Source: Candidatus Luteimonas excrementigallinarum (GTDB lineage: Bacteria > Pseudomonadota > Gammaproteobacteria > Xanthomonadales > Xanthomonadaceae). From it: a DNA stretch of 18,373 nt. Below the pieces are notes generated by a model. That model ran no database searches. It saw nothing but the letters and a program-made list of their open reading frames with translations, and was not told the origin of the DNA. Made by a program: the position numbers and the translations under genes. Position 1 is the stretch's first letter; each line of letters opens with the position of its first letter. The stretch spans positions 1-18,373 of the forward strand of contig DXCY01000123.1 in assembly GCA_019115725.1 (NCBI GenBank). The letters run 5' to 3'. Below, in pieces: positions 1 to 8,540 of the stretch.

Positions 1-1083
1 GCCGCCGGCGGAAATCAGCGGCAGGGTCAGGCCCTTGGTCGGCAGCAGGCCCAGGTTCACGCCGATCGAGACCAGGCTCTGCAGGCCGATCATCAGGGCC
101 ACGCCAAAGGCGCAGTAGCCGGCGAAATGGCGGCGCATCTCCACGCACTTCAGGCCGATCCAGAACGCCCGCCCCACCAGCAGCGCGTACAGCCCGATCA
201 CCAGGCATACGCCCACGAAACCCAGCTCCTCGGCGATCACCGCCAGGATGAAGTCGGTATGGGCCTCGGGCAGGTAGTTCAGCTTCTGGATCGAGGCGCC
301 GAGACCCACGCCCCAGAACTCGCCGCGGCCCACCGCCATCAGCGCATTGGCCAGCTGGTAGCCGCTGTTGAACGGGTCGGCGAACGGATCCATGAACGAG
401 GTCAGCCGGCGCATGCGGTACGGCTCGGCGATGGCCACGATGGCCAGCACCGGCAGCAGCACCAGCACCGGCGCGGCCATCCGCGGCAGGTGCACGCCGC
501 CCAGCACCAGCAGCCCGGCGGCGGTGGCCAGCAGCAGGGCCAGCGAACCGAAGTCCGGCTGCAGCGCCAGCAGCGCCATCAGCGCCAGGGTGACGCCGAT
601 CGGCTTGAGCATCGCCGCCCAGGTGGCGTTGACCTCGTCGCGGAAGCGCACCAGGTAGCTCGACAGCCAGACGATGAACATCAGCTTCACCGCCTCGACC
701 GTCTGGAAGTTGGACACGCCCAGGTTGATCCAGCGCCGCGCGCCGTTGACCGTATGCCCGAGCCCGGGGATGAACACCACCACCAGCAGCACGAAGCAGC
801 CCAGCAGCAGCAGGCGGTCGAAGCGCTCGATGGTCTTGAGCTCGGTGCGCGCCACCAGCAGGCACAGCACGGCGCCGCCCAGCAGGAACACCACGTGGCG
901 GATCAGGAAGTGGAACGGCCCCACGCTGAGCTCCTCGCCGATGGCGATCGAGCTCGAACCCACCATCACCACGCCCAGCGCCACCAGGCCCAGGGCAGCG
1001 CCGATCAGCCACGGGTCGAAGCGCCCGTGGATGTCGTCGATCCGGGTGGCCTGGCGGGCGTAAGGGGCGTCGTATCGATCCAT
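1..1083 (-). CDS. ftsW: FtsW, septal peptidoglycan polymerase (partial, 3' end outside window)
   Basis: SEDS-family glycosyltransferase of the inner membrane. It polymerises lipid II into glycan at the division septum together with FtsI. The 361 visible codons start at an ATG whose A is shared with the mraY stop (TGATG, 1 nt overlap). They encode many hydrophobic segments separated by short loops. Recognisable signatures are NGARRW near residues 114-119, the loop PDFGS near 177-181, and YLPEAHTDF near 270-278. In that last motif D277 matches the Asp reported as essential in SEDS proteins. The protein runs off the left edge after LISAGGG, so about 40-90 C-terminal residues are missing, judging by usual FtsW lengths. 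It lies directly after mraY; the murD gene that normally sits between them is absent. RodA is the other SEDS possibility, but the dcw position makes FtsW by far the better call. Confidence 0.96.
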   Translation of the reverse strand, partial: MDRYDAPYARQATRIDDIHGRFDPWLIGAALGLVALGVVMVGSSSIAIGEELSVGPFHFLIRHVVFLLGGAVLCLLVARTELKTIERFDRLLLLGCFVLLVVVFIPGLGHTVNGARRWINLGVSNFQTVEAVKLMFIVWLSSYLVRFRDEVNATWAAMLKPIGVTLALMALLALQPDFGSLALLLATAAGLLVLGGVHLPRMAAPVLVLLPVLAIVAIAEPYRMRRLTSFMDPFADPFNSGYQLANALMAVGRGEFWGVGLGASIQKLNYLPEAHTDFILAVIAEELGFVGVCLVIGLYALLVGRAFWIGLKCVEMRRHFAGYCAFGVALMIGLQSLVSIGVNLGLLPTKGLTLPLISAGG

Positions 1084-2168
1084 CAACGCACCTTCAACGT
1101 GGCCAGGCCAACCAGCACCAGGATCACCGAGATGATCCAGAAGCGCACGATCACGCGCGGCTCCGGCCAGCCCTTGAGTTCGAAGTGGTGGTGGATGGGC
1201 GCCATGCGGAACACGCGCTTGCCGGTGAGCTTGAACGACGCCACCTGGATCATCACCGACAGCGTCTCGATGACGAAGATGCCGCCCATGATCACCAGCA
1301 CCAGCTCCTGGCGCACGATCACCGCGATCGTGCCCAGCACCGCGCCCAGCGCCAGCGCACCGATGTCACCCATGAACACCATGGCCGGATAGGTGTTGAA
1401 CCACAGGAAGCCCAGCCCCGCGCCGGCGATCGCCGCGCAGATGATGGTCAGCTCGCCCGCACCCGGGATCTGCGGAATCTGCAGGTAGTCGGCGAACACC
1501 ACGTGGCCGGAGGCGTAGGCGAACACGCCCAGCGCGCAGGCCACCAGCACCGTGGGCATGATCGCCAGCCCGTCCAGGCCGTCGGTCAGGTTCACCGCGT
1601 TGGAAAAGCCCACGATCCAGAAGTAGGCGATGGCGACAAAGGTGATCGCCGCCATCGGCAGCGCCACTGCTTTGAACAGCGGGAAGTAGAAGGTCGTTGC
1701 CGCGGCCACGTCGGCGGTCTGGTACAGGTAGATACCCGCCGCCAGGCCGAACACCGACTGCAGCAGGTACTTCCAGCGCGACTTCATGCCATTGGGATCG
1801 CGCTTGACGATCTTCAGCCAGTCGTCGTACCAGCCGATCGCGCCGAACGCGACCATCACCGCCAGCACCACCCAGACGTACTTGTTGCGCAGGTCGCCCC
1901 ACAGCAGCACCGAGGCCGCCACCGAAATCAGGATCAGCGCCCCGCCCATGGTCGGCGTGCCGGCCTTGGAGAAGTGGGTCTTGGGACCGTCATCGCGGAT
2001 CGGCTGGCCGCCCTTGTACTGGGCCAGGCGCCGGATCACCGCCGGCCCCCACCACAGTGACAGCAGCAACGCGGTCAGCGCAGCGAGGATGCCGCGGAAA
2101 GTGAGGTAGTTGAACAGACCGAAGAAGCTCTCCAGCCCCTGCAGCCAACGCGCCAGTTCAAGCAGCAC
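1083..2168 (-). CDS. mraY: MraY, phospho-N-acetylmuramoyl-pentapeptide transferase
   Basis: Integral membrane enzyme that transfers phospho-MurNAc-pentapeptide from UDP to undecaprenyl phosphate, forming lipid I. From the GTG at 2168 the protein has 361 residues, against 360 in E. coli. The Mg-binding pair D115-D116 (in GWYDDWLK), the NLTDGLDGL motif near 193-201, D268 (in VFMGDIG) and the triple His at 326-328 (in APIHHHFE) are all present. The GTG start is preferred over the longer open frame to 2207 for two reasons. AGGGAG at 2177-2182 is a good ribosome site 8 nt upstream, and the resulting N-terminus matches the family. The gene overlaps the end of murF by 11 nt and the start of ftsW by 1 nt, so it is translationally coupled inside the dcw operon. 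Confidence 0.97.
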   Translation of the reverse strand: MLLELARWLQGLESFFGLFNYLTFRGILAALTALLLSLWWGPAVIRRLAQYKGGQPIRDDGPKTHFSKAGTPTMGGALILISVAASVLLWGDLRNKYVWVVLAVMVAFGAIGWYDDWLKIVKRDPNGMKSRWKYLLQSVFGLAAGIYLYQTADVAAATTFYFPLFKAVALPMAAITFVAIAYFWIVGFSNAVNLTDGLDGLAIMPTVLVACALGVFAYASGHVVFADYLQIPQIPGAGELTIICAAIAGAGLGFLWFNTYPAMVFMGDIGALALGAVLGTIAVIVRQELVLVIMGGIFVIETLSVMIQVASFKLTGKRVFRMAPIHHHFELKGWPEPRVIVRFWIISVILVLVGLATLKVR

Positions 2169-3573
2169 CGGTCGAGCTCCCTGTGTTGTCCTGTGGCAGT
2201 GCGGCACCTTCCAGCAGCGCCGCCACCACCCGTTCCATCGCGCTGCTGCGCGACCCCTTCACCAGCACCCGCGCCTGCGGATGCAGTTCGCCACGCAGCG
2301 CTTCAATCAGCACCGCGTGGCTGTCGAAATTGCGAGCACCTTCGCCGAAGGCCTCCACGGCGGCCCGGCCGAGCGTGCCCATGGCGTACAGGCGGGCGAT
2401 GCCGGCCTGCCTGGCGCGATGGCCCACCCCGGCATGCAGCGCCTGCGCATCGGCGCCCAGTTCGCCCATCTCGCCCAGCACCAGCCAGCCTTCGCCCTGG
2501 ATGCCGGCCAGCGTGTCGATCGCGGCGGCCAGCGAGCCCGGGTTGGCGTTGTAGCTGTCGTCGATCAGCAGTGCGCCGGACGGCAGCGCATGGCGCACCA
2601 GGCGCCCCTGCACCGGACGCGCCGCGGCCAGCCCGGCGGCAATCGCCTGTGGGGCCGCGTCGGCCATGCCGATCGCCATGGCTGCCGCGGCCAGCGCATT
2701 GGCCACGTTGTGGCGGCCAACCAGCGGCAGCTCCACCACGGCTTCCCCCTGCGGCGTCACCAGGGTGAAGCGGGAGCCCTGCTCGCCCACGCGCACGTCG
2801 CGCGCGGTCACGTCGGCAGAGGCCTCCAGGCCAAAGCGGATCACCCGGCGTCCATGCGAGCGGCCGGCGAAGAACTGCGCGAACGCATCGTCGGCATTGA
2901 TCACCGCCACCCCGTCCGCCGGCAGCGCATCGTAGATCGCGCCCTTGGTTTCGGCCACGCCCAGCAGGCTGTGCATGCGCTCCAGGTGGGCCGGCGCCAC
3001 GTTGTTCACCAGGGCCACGTCGGGGCGTACCACGCCGGTGAGCCAGGCGATGTCGCCCGGCTTGCCGGCGCCCATTTCATAGATCGCGTGCTGCGCGTCA
3101 TCCGGCGCCTCGAGCACCGACAGCGGCAGCCCGATCTCGTTGTTGCGGTTGCCCGGGTTGGCGTACGTGGCGCCCAGCGGCGACAGGATCGACAGCAGCA
3201 TCTGCTTGACCCCGGTCTTGCCGTTGCTGCCGGTGATCGCGGCCACCCGGGTGGCGCGGCCGTGCTGCAACCCGGCGGCGATTGCCGCCAGCGCATGCAC
3301 CGTGTCCTTCACCACCAGCTGCGGGATCCGCGCCGAGGACGCCCGCGAAACCAGCGCGGCCCGGGCGCCCAGATCGGCCGCCGCCTGCACATGGTCGTTG
3401 CCGTCGAAGCGCTCGCCAACAATGGCCACGTACAGCGCGGCGCGCCCGTCGGTGGCGTCAAAGCCGCGGGTATCGGTGCAGATGGCGTCGATCAGCACAT
3501 CGGCACCTTCGGCCACGCCTTCCAGGCGGCCGTTGGTCCACTGGGCAATGCGCGAGAGCGGCAGCGGATTCAT
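2158..3573 (-). CDS. murF: MurF, UDP-MurNAc-tripeptide--D-Ala-D-Ala ligase
   Basis: Cytoplasmic ATP-dependent Mur ligase that adds D-Ala-D-Ala to UDP-MurNAc-tripeptide, completing the pentapeptide precursor. The 471-residue protein has an N-terminal UDP-substrate domain (about 1-105), a central ATPase domain with the P-loop GSNGKT at 115-120, and a C-terminal Rossmann-like domain. It also shows the MurF-type stretches GNRNNEIGLPLSVL and DDSYNANPGS. Length is close to the E. coli enzyme (452). The ATG start overlaps the murE stop by 4 nt (ATGA), and the 3' end overlaps mraY by 11 nt. The C-terminal tail after the last conserved block (ALPQDNTGSSTGAA) is Ser/Thr/Gly-rich, probably disordered, and is the part shared with the mraY ribosome site. 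Confidence 0.97.
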   Translation of the reverse strand: MNPLPLSRIAQWTNGRLEGVAEGADVLIDAICTDTRGFDATDGRAALYVAIVGERFDGNDHVQAAADLGARAALVSRASSARIPQLVVKDTVHALAAIAAGLQHGRATRVAAITGSNGKTGVKQMLLSILSPLGATYANPGNRNNEIGLPLSVLEAPDDAQHAIYEMGAGKPGDIAWLTGVVRPDVALVNNVAPAHLERMHSLLGVAETKGAIYDALPADGVAVINADDAFAQFFAGRSHGRRVIRFGLEASADVTARDVRVGEQGSRFTLVTPQGEAVVELPLVGRHNVANALAAAAMAIGMADAAPQAIAAGLAAARPVQGRLVRHALPSGALLIDDSYNANPGSLAAAIDTLAGIQGEGWLVLGEMGELGADAQALHAGVGHRARQAGIARLYAMGTLGRAAVEAFGEGARNFDSHAVLIEALRGELHPQARVLVKGSRSSAMERVVAALLEGAALPQDNTGSSTGAA

Positions 3574-5039
3574 GCCCTGCCCTCCAGCGCGACCAGCGCC
3601 ACCTGGGCGTCGTCAAAGGAATGACGCACGCCATCAATCTCCTGGTAGGGCTCATGGCCCTTGCCGGCCACCAGCACGATGTCGCCGGCACCGGCGGTGC
3701 CCACCGCGTGCTGGATGGCCGCGCGGCGGTCGCGCTGCACGGTCACTGCGCTGCGATCGGCGAAGCCTTCAAGAATGTCGGCCACGATGGCATCGCCATC
3801 CTCGCGGCGCGGATTGTCGTCGGTCACCACCACCACGTCGGCAAGGCGCGCGGCGATCTCCGCCATCTGCGGGCGCTTGCCGCGATCGCGCTCGCCGCCG
3901 CAGCCGAACACGCACACGATCCGTCCGCGGGCATGGTCGCGCAGGCTGGCCAGCGCCTGCTCCAGCGCATCGGGCGTGTGGGCGTAATCCACCACCACCA
4001 GCGGCTGGCCGCTGCCGCCGAGGCGGTTCATGCGCCCGGCCACCGGCTGCAGCTGGCCGAGGACGCGGGCAATCGCATCAGCGGGCTCGCCCAGCGCGTC
4101 CAGCACCCCGGCCACCGCCAGCAGGTTGTCCACGTTGAAGCGCCCCAGCAGCGGCGTGCGCAGCGCGTGCACCTGGTCGCCCACGTGCAGATCGAAGCCG
4201 AGGCCCCGGTCATCCAGCACCACATTCGTGGCGCGTACCCGGGCGCCCGCGGCGCCGCGACTGCTGGTGCCCACCGCCCGCAGCCCGGGCGGAAGGCCGG
4301 CGTGCAGCGTGCGCCCGTGGGCATCGTCCAGGTTGAGCACTGCGGCCTGCAGCCCGGGCGTGGCCAGCAGGCGCGCCTTGGCGGCGCCATAAGCCTGCAT
4401 GTCGCCGTGGTAATCGAGGTGGTCGCGGGTGAGGTTGGTGAACACGCCCACCGCGAAGTGCACGCCATCCACGCGGCCCTGGTCCAGCGCGTGCGAACTG
4501 ACCTCCATGGCTACCGCCGACGCGCCGGCATCGCGCAGCTGCGCCAGCAGCGCGTGCATCTGCGAGACCTGCGGCGTGGTGAAGCCGGTCGGCTCCACGT
4601 GGCCGTGCAGGCCGGCGCCCAGCGTGCCTACGCTGCCAGCCGTGCGGCCGAGCAGGGTCCAGGCCTGGGCAAGCATCTGCACGATCGAAGTCTTGCCGTT
4701 GGTGCCGGTAACTCCCACCACGGTCATCGCCGCCGAAGGGCTGCCGTGGAACCGGTCGGCCATGGCGCCCATCCGCGTGCGCAGGCCGGGCACGGCGATG
4801 GCATCGGCCGGCACCTCGACGTCTTCCGGCGCGGGCGGCTCATACAGAATGGCAGCGGCGTCCGCCGCGCGCGCCTGGGCCACGAACCGCAGCCCGTGGG
4901 TGCCGAAGCCCGGGATGGCGAAGAAGGCATCGCCCGCCCGCAGCGCACGGCTGTCCTGCGACAGTCCGCCCACCTGCAGGTCCGCGGGGATGCCCGCGAT
5001 ATCCGGCAGCAGCGTGGCCAGCGGCATCCGCGCGCTCAT
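3570..5039 (-). CDS. murE: MurE, UDP-MurNAc-L-Ala-D-Glu--meso-diaminopimelate ligase
   Basis: Cytoplasmic Mur ligase that adds the third stem-peptide residue. The 489-residue protein has the P-loop GTNGKT at 112-117. The lysine expected to be carbamylated is K221 (in YGAAKARLL). The amino-acid selectivity motif is DNPR at 408-411, with G459 and E463 in AGKGHEPYQE. The DNPR/G/E set is the established signature for meso-diaminopimelate rather than lysine, so the cell wall is inferred to be the usual Gram-negative A1-gamma type. The ATG start overlaps the ftsI stop by 4 nt. A second in-frame Met at residue 5 is possible but would remove the stop-start overlap seen at neighbouring junctions. Confidence 0.97.
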   Translation of the reverse strand: MSARMPLATLLPDIAGIPADLQVGGLSQDSRALRAGDAFFAIPGFGTHGLRFVAQARAADAAAILYEPPAPEDVEVPADAIAVPGLRTRMGAMADRFHGSPSAAMTVVGVTGTNGKTSIVQMLAQAWTLLGRTAGSVGTLGAGLHGHVEPTGFTTPQVSQMHALLAQLRDAGASAVAMEVSSHALDQGRVDGVHFAVGVFTNLTRDHLDYHGDMQAYGAAKARLLATPGLQAAVLNLDDAHGRTLHAGLPPGLRAVGTSSRGAAGARVRATNVVLDDRGLGFDLHVGDQVHALRTPLLGRFNVDNLLAVAGVLDALGEPADAIARVLGQLQPVAGRMNRLGGSGQPLVVVDYAHTPDALEQALASLRDHARGRIVCVFGCGGERDRGKRPQMAEIAARLADVVVVTDDNPRREDGDAIVADILEGFADRSAVTVQRDRRAAIQHAVGTAGAGDIVLVAGKGHEPYQEIDGVRHSFDDAQVALVALEGRA

Positions 5040-6778
5040 CGCCGGTCCTCCTGCGCCGCCAGCCAGGTTTCAATGTCATCCGGCGGCACGTCCATCAGGC
5101 GCAGTGCGCCTTCCATCACGTCCTTGAACACCGGCGCGGCCACCAGTCCGCCGTAGTAGCCCTTGGCCGGATCCGGGTCGTCGATGACGATCGCCATTGA
5201 GAACCGCGGGTTGTCCACCGGCACCAGGCCGGCGAAGAACGACACGTAGCGGCGCGAGTAGCCGCCACCGCTGGCCTTGCGCGAAGTACCGGTCTTGCCG
5301 GCCACGTTGTAGCCCAGGATCCGCGCCTGGCGGGCGGTGCCGCCCGGCTCGGTCACTGTATGCATCATCTTGAGCACAGCATCGGCCACGTCCGGCTCGA
5401 TCGCCTGACGGGTATCTCCATGCTGGCCCTTGACGAACGTCGGCTGGGTCCAGCGGCCGCCGTTGCCGATCGCCGCATAGGCGGCCGCCACCTGCAGCGG
5501 CGTGGCCGACAGGCTGTAGCCGTAGGACATGGTCTGCTTGTCGGTGCCGCTCCACTGGCTCGGGTCGGCAAACAGGCCGGCCGCCTCGCCGGGGAAACCA
5601 CTGCGGGTGCTGGCGCCAAATCCGAAGGAGCGCAGCACGTCGTAGAACTGCCGGTCGGACAGCATGGCCGCCAGCTTGCTGACGCCCACGTTGGAGCTCT
5701 TGGTGATCACGCCGGTGACATCGAGCATGCCGTAGTTGCGCACGTCCGAGGTGCGGTAGCGGCCGTTGGCCATCCAGCCGGGGCTGGTATCCACCGGCGT
5801 GGTCGGGGTCACCACCCCGGCCTGCAGGGCCGCGGCCACGGTGATCGGCTTGATGGTGGAGCCCGGTTCGATCAGGTCGGTCACCGCGCGGTTGCGGCGC
5901 GCGTCGCGATCCTCGGCGCTGACCACGTGCGGGTTGTAGGCCGGCAGGTTGGCCATGGCCAGCACCTCGCCGGTGGCCACGTCCAGCACCACCGCCGACC
6001 CGGCGCTGGCGCCCGTGCGCACCAGGGTGTTGCGCAGCTCGCGATGGGCCAGGTACTGGATCCGCCGATCGATGCTCAGCACCAGGTCCTTGCCCGGCTC
6101 GGCGGCCCGCACCAGGTCCACGTTCTCCACGATCCGGCCGCGCCGGTCGCGGATCACCCGCTGCGCACCCGGACGCCCGCGCAGCCACTCATCGAACGCC
6201 AGCTCGATGCCCTCCTGGCCGCGGTCGTCGATATTGGTGAAGCCCAGCACGTGCGCCAGCGCCTCGCCCTGCGGGTAGAAGCGGCGGTACTCGCGCTGGC
6301 TGAACACCCCGGGCACGCCCAGGTCCAGCACCTTCTGCGCGCTGGCGGGATGGATCCGGCGCTGCCCCGGCAGGTACATGAATTCCTTGTCCGCCCGCTG
6401 GGCCACGCGGCGCGCCAGTTCGTCGCCATCCACGCGGATGGCCGCGGCCAGCTCGGCGATCCGGTCCGGATGCTTCACCAGCTCCTGCGGATTGGCCCAC
6501 AGCGAGGCCACGGGGGTGGAGATCGCCAGCGGCTCGCCGTTGCGGTCGGTGATCATGCCGCGCGAAGTGGCGATCGGCAGCTCGCGCAGGAAGCGCGAAT
6601 CGGCCTTCTGCTGGTAGAACGCGTTGTCGATCAGCTGCAGGTCCACCGCCCGGCCCACCAGCACCACGCTGCACAGCCCCATGGCCCCGGCCACCAGCGC
6701 CAGGCGGCCACGCAGATTGAACCGTGCGCGGCCGGGACGCTGGGCGGGGCGGGCATTGCGGCGCAGGCGCTTGATCAT
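5036..6778 (-). CDS. ftsI: FtsI (PBP3), septal peptidoglycan transpeptidase
   Basis: Class B penicillin-binding protein that crosslinks septal peptidoglycan as the partner of FtsW. The 580-residue protein has a basic cytoplasmic N-terminus (about 1-24) and one transmembrane helix (about 25-47). A pedestal domain follows, containing RGMITDRNGEPLA near 73-85. The transpeptidase domain carries all three catalytic motifs: S307-T-I-K310, SSN at 361-363 and KTG at 495-497. Length matches E. coli FtsI (588). The start ATG overlaps the ftsL stop by 4 nt, and the stop overlaps murE by 4 nt. Beta-lactams that target PBP3 acylate the Ser of the SxxK motif; nothing unusual is visible at these motifs. Confidence 0.97.
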   Translation of the reverse strand: MIKRLRRNARPAQRPGRARFNLRGRLALVAGAMGLCSVVLVGRAVDLQLIDNAFYQQKADSRFLRELPIATSRGMITDRNGEPLAISTPVASLWANPQELVKHPDRIAELAAAIRVDGDELARRVAQRADKEFMYLPGQRRIHPASAQKVLDLGVPGVFSQREYRRFYPQGEALAHVLGFTNIDDRGQEGIELAFDEWLRGRPGAQRVIRDRRGRIVENVDLVRAAEPGKDLVLSIDRRIQYLAHRELRNTLVRTGASAGSAVVLDVATGEVLAMANLPAYNPHVVSAEDRDARRNRAVTDLIEPGSTIKPITVAAALQAGVVTPTTPVDTSPGWMANGRYRTSDVRNYGMLDVTGVITKSSNVGVSKLAAMLSDRQFYDVLRSFGFGASTRSGFPGEAAGLFADPSQWSGTDKQTMSYGYSLSATPLQVAAAYAAIGNGGRWTQPTFVKGQHGDTRQAIEPDVADAVLKMMHTVTEPGGTARQARILGYNVAGKTGTSRKASGGGYSRRYVSFFAGLVPVDNPRFSMAIVIDDPDPAKGYYGGLVAAPVFKDVMEGALRLMDVPPDDIETWLAAQEDRR

Positions 6779-7047
6779 GGACGCACCACCATGATGTCGG
6801 CGGCCTCGGGGAACTTCATGCCCAGCCGCTCGCGCGCCACCTGGTCAATGCGGTTGCTCTCCGCCCAGGTGGCCTGCTCCAGCTGCAGGCGGCCGAAATC
6901 GATATTGAGTTCATCGCGGTCGTGTTCCAGCCGGGTCAGCTCGACGAACAGCAGCCGGTGCTGGTGGCGCGCATGCACCACGCCGATCGCGGTGATCACG
7001 TTGGCCGCCAGCAGCACCGCAACGATCAGGCGCATGGTCAGGATCAC
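6775..7047 (-). CDS. ftsL: FtsL, divisome scaffold protein
   Basis: Small bitopic membrane protein (90 aa) that, with FtsB and FtsQ, activates FtsW-FtsI. It has a short N-terminus, one transmembrane helix (about residues 5-25), then a charged periplasmic stretch with leucine-rich heptad spacing typical of a coiled coil (about 30-65). It ends with the family-like ERLGMKFPEAADIMVV. The GTG start at 7047 is supported by a strong GGAGGT ribosome site (7054-7059, spacing 6) and by the 4-nt overlap with the rsmH stop. An ATG at residue 5 is the alternative. It is shorter than E. coli FtsL (121 aa) because the cytoplasmic part is almost absent. Identification rests on position between rsmH and ftsI plus topology. 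Confidence 0.93.
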   Translation of the reverse strand: MILTMRLIVAVLLAANVITAIGVVHARHQHRLLFVELTRLEHDRDELNIDFGRLQLEQATWAESNRIDQVARERLGMKFPEAADIMVVRP

Positions 7048-8009
7048 TGGCGCACCTCCGCCAGTTTTTCCGCCACCCGCAGCACCGCGCTGCGGGCACG
7101 CGGGTTGCCCGCCAGCTCATCGGCATCGGCCTTGGCGGCCCCGCCCAGCGCGCGCAGCGTGGGCACGAACGTGGTGGTCTCCGGCAGGCGCCGGTTGGCC
7201 GGCGGTGGCTTGGCACGCCCGGCAATGAAGCGCTTGACGATGCGGTCTTCCAGCGAGTGGAAGCTGATCACGGCCAGGCGCCCGCCCGGCTTCAACGCCT
7301 CGCAGGCGGCTTCCAGCCCGGTCTCGAGATCCGACAGCTCGCGATTGACATGGATGCGGATGGCCTGGAACGAACGCGTGGCCGGATGGATGTCCGGCTT
7401 GCCCGGCGCGCGCTTCTGGCGCGGCACCGATGCGGCGATCAGCTCGGCCAGCTCACCCGTGCGGGTCAGCGGCGCCTCGCCCCGGCGGGCCACGATGGCC
7501 CGGGCGATGCGCCGGCTCATGCGCTCCTCGCCATAGGTCCACAGCACATCGGCAATATCGACCTCGTCGGCGCGGGCCAGCCACTGGGCGGCACTTTCGC
7601 CCGCGTCCGGATCCATGCGCATGTCCAGCGGGCCGTCCTTGCCGAAGCTGAAGCCCCGCCCGGCCACGTCCAGCTGCGGCGATGACACGCCCAGGTCGAA
7701 CAGCACCCCATCCAGCCCCGCGGCGGTCGCGTCCCATTCCCCCAGTTCGGCAAAGCTGCCCCGGCGGATGGACACGCGCGGATCGGCACCGAAGTCACGC
7801 TCGGCCACCGCGATCGCCTCGGGATCCTTGTCCATCAGCAGCAGCCGGCCGCCGGTACCCAGGCACGACAGCACCCCGCGCGCATGCCCGCCGCGCCCGA
7901 ACGTGCCATCCAGATACGTTCCATCAGCCACCACCCGCAGCCCCTCCAAGGCCTGCCCGAACATCACCGGTAGGTGGCCGGACCGGGCGTCCGCGCCACC
8001 GGCCGTCAC
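7044..8009 (-). CDS. rsmH: RsmH (MraW), 16S rRNA m4C1402 methyltransferase
   Basis: S-adenosylmethionine-dependent enzyme that N4-methylates C1402 in the decoding centre of 16S rRNA. The 321-residue protein begins with the family hallmark HLPVM, followed by the SAM-binding motif DGTFGRGGHARGVL and the acidic DKDP. Further on are FDLGVSSPQLD, the RSFQAIRIHVN stretch and SFHSLEDRIVKRF, all characteristic of the MraW family. The GTG start at 8009 is supported by GGAGGG at 8019-8024 (spacing 9) and a 4-nt overlap with the mraZ stop. It is the second gene of the dcw operon; the modification it makes is matched by RsmI, encoded nearby at 9401-10264, which acts on the ribose of the same nucleotide. 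Confidence 0.97.
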   Translation of the reverse strand: MTAGGADARSGHLPVMFGQALEGLRVVADGTYLDGTFGRGGHARGVLSCLGTGGRLLLMDKDPEAIAVAERDFGADPRVSIRRGSFAELGEWDATAAGLDGVLFDLGVSSPQLDVAGRGFSFGKDGPLDMRMDPDAGESAAQWLARADEVDIADVLWTYGEERMSRRIARAIVARRGEAPLTRTGELAELIAASVPRQKRAPGKPDIHPATRSFQAIRIHVNRELSDLETGLEAACEALKPGGRLAVISFHSLEDRIVKRFIAGRAKPPPANRRLPETTTFVPTLRALGGAAKADADELAGNPRARSAVLRVAEKLAEVRQ

Positions 8010-8452
8010 AGCTGCAGGCCCTCCAGGTCCTCACCAGCCATATCGTCATCGCCAAGCACCTGGCGGATCTGATCCTGGTGGGCCTGTTCGCTCCACAGCT
8101 CGAATTTGTCGCCCATGCCCACCAGCACCGCCTTGCGGTCGATGCCCACGGTGTTGCGCTGGCTGGGGGGAATGGAGATGCGTGCGCTGCCGTCCGGCTC
8201 CACCACCGCGGCCGCACCCACCAGCTTCAGCTGCAGGATGCGGTTGCGCGACAGCGTGCGCGGCAGCGCGTTGACCTTGTCACGGATGCCCGCCCAGACC
8301 TCATGCGGATACAGGTACAGGCCACCGGCATCGAACGGGTTGTACGTGATCACCAGGCGATTGCCGGCGCGGGACACCTCCTCGCGCAGGCCGGTCGGGA
8401 TCACCATCCGGCCCTTATCGTCAATTGTGATGGCGTACTCGCCCTGGAACAC
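8006..8452 (-). CDS. mraZ: MraZ, transcriptional regulator of the dcw cluster
   Basis: DNA-binding protein of the double SpoVT-AbrB type that represses its own operon in E. coli. From the GTG at 8452 it has 148 residues, starting FQGEYAITIDDKGRMVIPT after the initiator. That is the normal start of the family (E. coli 152 aa). The first AbrB half carries DDKGR; the second half carries EPDGSARISIPP. The open frame continues upstream to a TTG at 8491, but that adds 13 residues with no family support. AGGA just upstream of the GTG is a plausible ribosome site. The gene lies about 80 nt downstream of a strong promoter overlapped by four GTGG-type repeats, which fits autoregulation. The stop overlaps the rsmH start by 4 nt. 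Confidence 0.95.
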   Translation of the reverse strand: MFQGEYAITIDDKGRMVIPTGLREEVSRAGNRLVITYNPFDAGGLYLYPHEVWAGIRDKVNALPRTLSRNRILQLKLVGAAAVVEPDGSARISIPPSQRNTVGIDRKAVLVGMGDKFELWSEQAHQDQIRQVLGDDDMAGEDLEGLQL

Positions 8453-8500
8453 GTTGGTCCTGCCCGTATGCCCGTCTGCGGCGGGCTTCAATTATGGCGC

Positions 8501-8540
8501 GTGTTTCCACGAATTTCCCGTCTGACCCACGCAACGCCAC
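8501..8540 (-). promoter_or_regulatory. Putative MraZ operator: four 10-bp-phased GTGG repeats
   Basis: Reading the minus strand, four consecutive 10-mers begin with the same core: GTGGCGTTGC (8540-8531), GTGGGTCAGA (8530-8521), CGGGAAATTC (8520-8511) and GTGGAAACAC (8510-8501). In E. coli MraZ binds direct TGGGN repeats separated by 5 nt, which is the same 10-bp period. Box 2 is an exact TGGGN, boxes 1 and 4 differ by one base, and box 3 is the weakest. The array overlaps the last two bases of the -10 and the start site, a repressor position. Binding is inferred. Confidence 0.7.

Noticed and set aside
127..7228. Several plus-strand open frames of 300-620 codons across the dcw region
   Set aside because: All are antisense to well-supported cell-wall and division genes and have biased, motif-free translations.
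8453..8491. Longer MraZ starting at a TTG at 8491
   Set aside because: The GTG at 8452 gives the conserved FQGEYA start and has a ribosome site; the extension has no family support.
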